The notes under the pieces were generated by a model, which worked only from the letters and a program-made list of their open reading frames with translations, was not told the origin of the DNA and searched no databases. Both the position numbers and the translations under genes were made by a program. 9,215 bases of DNA from Bifidobacteriaceae bacterium (GTDB taxonomy: Bacteria > Actinomycetota > Actinomycetes > Actinomycetales > WQXJ01). Where the stretch lies: contig JAITKC010000302.1 in the NCBI GenBank assembly GCA_031278665.1, positions 1-9,215 of the forward strand. Direction: 5' to 3'. Positions 7,925 to 9,215 of this stretch are shown here, one piece after another; position 1 is the stretch's first letter; every line of letters starts with the position of its first letter.

Positions 7925-7997
7925 TTGTCCACAGGACGAAGGCGGTTGTTCCCCGTTCCGGGCGGTTCATCCACCGCTATCCACAGGTTTACTCACA
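7925..7997 (+). promoter_or_regulatory. Plus-oriented DnaA box group
   Basis: TTGTCCACA at 7925-7933 is the exact actinobacterial form. It is followed by TCATCCACC (7967-7975, 7 of 9), CTATCCACA (7977-7985, 8 of 9) and TTACTCACA (7989-7997, 7 of 9). The last three start 10 and 12 bp apart, close to one helical turn, which would favour cooperative DnaA filament growth. Their orientation is opposite to the group at 7803-7886. Confidence 0.65.
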
Positions 7998-8005
7998 ACT
8001 GGGGA

Positions 8006-8035
8006 ATTCTATTTTGCAACCAAAAACCACCGCAA
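8006..8035 (-). promoter_or_regulatory. Candidate promoter towards dnaN
   Basis: On the minus strand, TTGCGG (8035-8030) and TAGAAT (8011-8006) are separated by 18 bp. The -10 matches TATAAT at 5 of 6 and lies in the AT-rich patch; the -35 keeps only TTG. Transcription would start near 8000 and cross the DnaA boxes, giving a leader of about 330 nt to dnaN. It could drive dnaN-recF-dciA or act as an origin-activating transcript. The long leader and weak -35 keep confidence low. Confidence 0.35.
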
Positions 8036-8043
8036 CGTTCAAC

Positions 8044-8059
8044 CGCCGTTAAGACGGCG
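8044..8059. repeat. Short hairpin in oriC
   Basis: CGCCGT (8044-8049) and ACGGCG (8054-8059) form a perfect 6-bp stem around a 4-nt loop. On the minus strand it lies just upstream of the candidate promoter and about 80 nt beyond the dnaA stop. There is no adjacent T run. It may be an additional structure in the dnaA 3' untranslated region or may be chance. Confidence 0.35.
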
Positions 8060-8089
8060 TTAGGAATGGGCTCTGGGGCGGCCGGTGAG

Positions 8090-8124
8090 AAAAAGCCTTG
8101 TTTGGTCCTCCGATACGGCGGACC
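8090..8124 (-). terminator. Possible dnaA terminator
   Basis: On the minus strand, GGTCC-G-CCG (8124-8116) and CGG-A-GGACC (8112-8104) pair around a TAT loop. This gives an 8-bp stem with one internal mismatch, beginning 16 nt after the dnaA stop. Five T residues follow (8094-8090), but only after a 9-nt gap, which is long for a classical intrinsic terminator. A smaller 5-bp stem (AGTCC 8127-8131 / GGACT 8138-8142) overlaps the dnaA stop. The hairpin is clear; termination is a moderate inference. Confidence 0.4.
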
Positions 8125-8140
8125 TAAGTCCAAAGCCGGA

Positions 8141-9215
8141 CTAAGCGATCGCCTGCTGCTTGATACGGTAGGTCAACTCGGAGATCTTGGTGTACAAGGC
8201 CGGCTCTTCGGACAGCGCCGACTTGACCTTGTTGTAGGCGTAAAGCACCGTGGTGTGATCGCGGCCGCCGAATTCGCGGCCGATGTTCGGCAGCGACAAC
8301 TGCGTCAGCTCCCGGCAAAGGTACATCGCTATCTGGCGCGCCTCGACCAAAGGCCGGCTGCGGGAAGGTCCCGAAAGCTCCTCGATCGTCAGCGAGAAGT
8401 AGCGGGCGATTTGACCGATTATGAGGCTTGGGGTGATCTCCGTCTCATGGTCGGTTATCAAGTCGCGCAGCACAATCTCCGCCAGGGGAAGGTCGATGGC
8501 TTGTGAGTTGAGGTTGGCGAAGGCGGTGACGCGGATCAGGGCGCCCTCAAGCTCCCTGATGTTGGAAGAGATCCGCGAGGCGATGTACTCGAGGACCGCC
8601 GGCGGGGCGTTAGTTCCCTCGCTGGCCGCCTTTTGGCGCAAGATGGCAATCCTGGTTTCAAGGTCTGGTGGTAGGACGTCGGTTAGAAGACCCCCCTCGA
8701 AACGGGTCAGCAACCGGTCCTGAAAGTCGTTTAGCTGCTTGGGCGGAGTGTCGGAGGTGATGACGATGTGGCGGCCGGAGTTGTAAAGCGTGTCGAAGGT
8801 GTGGAAGAACTCCTCCATCGTCCGGTCCTTGCGGGCGAGGAATTGGATGTCGTCGATCAGCAGAATGTCGTTGTTGCGATACCGGTACTTGAACGCCTCC
8901 ATCTGGGTGTCTTGGACGCAATTGATGAAGTCGTTGACGAATTCCTCAGACGTCGTGTAGAGGATTCTAAGATGCGGGTACAGCGTCAGGGCGTAGTTGC
9001 CGATGGCGTGAATCAGGTGGGTCTTGCCGAGTCCGGAGCCGCCGTAAATGAATAGCGGGTTGTAGGTCTTGGCCGGCGATTCGGCGACCGCCCGGGCGGC
9101 TGCCGCGGCGAAACGGTTCGACTTGCCCACCACGAACGACTCGAAGGTGTGTCGGGGCTGAAGATGCGACTCATGGGCGGCGGCCGCCTTCGGGGACCGC
9201 CTGGGCGGCTCCGCC
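8141..9215 (-). CDS. dnaA: Chromosomal replication initiator DnaA (5' end beyond window)
   Basis: DnaA binds oriC boxes and oligomerises in its ATP form to open the duplex. About 357 C-terminal residues are present. The frame stays open to the window edge, so domain I and most of linker domain II are outside; only a Pro/Arg/Ala stretch of the linker is seen before the conserved HTFESFVVGKSNRFAAAA. A GTG at 9131-9133 lies inside this conserved stretch and is not the start. The AAA+ domain has Walker A GGSGLGKTH (9017-9043), Walker B LLIDDIQF (8840-8863) and a sensor-1-like ITSD. Domain IV carries the box-binding helix-turn-helix with the DnaA signature GREFGGRDHTTVLYAYNKV (about 8225-8281). 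The gene ends KQQAIA with TAG. It is followed directly by oriC, its expected target. Paralogues such as Hda lack domain IV, so the call is firm. Confidence 0.98.
   Translation of the reverse strand, partial: AEPPRRSPKAAAAHESHLQPRHTFESFVVGKSNRFAAAAARAVAESPAKTYNPLFIYGGSGLGKTHLIHAIGNYALTLYPHLRILYTTSEEFVNDFINCVQDTQMEAFKYRYRNNDILLIDDIQFLARKDRTMEEFFHTFDTLYNSGRHIVITSDTPPKQLNDFQDRLLTRFEGGLLTDVLPPDLETRIAILRQKAASEGTNAPPAVLEYIASRISSNIRELEGALIRVTAFANLNSQAIDLPLAEIVLRDLITDHETEITPSLIIGQIARYFSLTIEELSGPSRSRPLVEARQIAMYLCRELTQLSLPNIGREFGGRDHTTVLYAYNKVKSALSEEPALYTKISELTYRIKQQAIA

Larger units (their letters stand above)
7671..8140. other. oriC: Origin of replication oriC (dnaA-dnaN intergenic)
   Basis: This 470-bp non-coding gap lies between dnaA and dnaN, the canonical origin position in actinobacteria. 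It contains about eight 9-mers matching TTATCCACA or TTGTCCACA at seven or more positions, plus AT-rich patches at 7764-7798 and 8005-8027 that stand out in GC-rich DNA. It also holds a DnaA-trio-like run. The gap is shorter, and its boxes fewer, than I recall for Streptomyces origins. Small ORFs crossing it lack family features and ribosome sites and are not called. Replication initiation here is inferred from these signals. Confidence 0.88.

Noticed and set aside
7809..8506. Plus-strand open frames crossing oriC and into dnaA
   Set aside because: They run through the DnaA boxes and then antisense to dnaA, and their residues reflect repeated box sequence. No Shine-Dalgarno or conserved motif.
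9131..9133. GTG as the dnaA start
   Set aside because: It lies inside the conserved FVVGKSNRFA stretch, and the frame with upstream DnaA linker sequence stays open to the window edge, so the gene is cut by the window.
1..9215. Mobile element, CRISPR, toxin-antitoxin or defence system
   Set aside because: Every long coding stretch is explained by core replication genes, and gaps are short apart from oriC. No transposase, integrase, spaced repeats or accessory genes are seen.

Overview
This window is the chromosomal replication-origin locus of a high-GC actinobacterium (Actinomycetota). It is read almost entirely from the minus strand, in the order dnaA - oriC - dnaN - recF - dciA (DUF721) - gyrB - gyrA. 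The assignment to Actinomycetota rests on the gene order with a DUF721/DciA gene between recF and gyrB, on actinobacterial-type motifs (RecF SHGESWSLALAL, Gyr[18 protein letters not shown], GyrA RYTECRM and QRRGGKG), on a TTGTCCACA DnaA box, and on strongly G/C-biased codon third positions. From remembered family sequences, GyrA looks closer to Streptomyces-like proteins than to mycobacterial ones. I cannot name a genus.

Layout from right to left, which is the direction of transcription. dnaA (8141 to the window edge) lacks its 5' end; the AAA+ and DNA-binding domains are present. A 470-bp non-coding region (7671-8140) follows. It holds a hairpin with terminator-like features behind dnaA, a candidate promoter, about eight DnaA-box-like 9-mers in two oppositely oriented groups, and a DnaA-trio-like run (TAGTAGTAGTAA) next to a GGGC patch and a DnaA box. 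This is very probably oriC and its unwinding element. dnaN, recF and dciA then follow closely: a 62-bp gap separates dnaN from recF, and recF and dciA overlap by 8 bp. A 169-bp gap with a nested inverted repeat separates dciA from gyrB. gyrB and gyrA are 8 bp apart, and the gyrA Shine-Dalgarno overlaps the gyrB stop. gyrA runs off the left edge inside a low-complexity C-terminal tail.

The genes serve one process. DnaA opens oriC, DciA is the likely replicative-helicase loader or operator, the DnaN clamp gives polymerase its processivity, RecF acts at gaps and stalled forks, and GyrA2GyrB2 removes positive supercoils ahead of the forks.

I found no evidence of an undescribed system, mobile element, CRISPR array, tRNA or rRNA. 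The most interesting items are fine-scale: the oriC unwinding-element architecture, a 17-bp tandem duplication across the dnaN stop codon, a Pro in place of the near-invariant Met just before the GyrA catalytic Arg-Tyr, a Lys-to-Ile change in the GyrB TOPRIM motif, and the gyrB leader inverted repeat.
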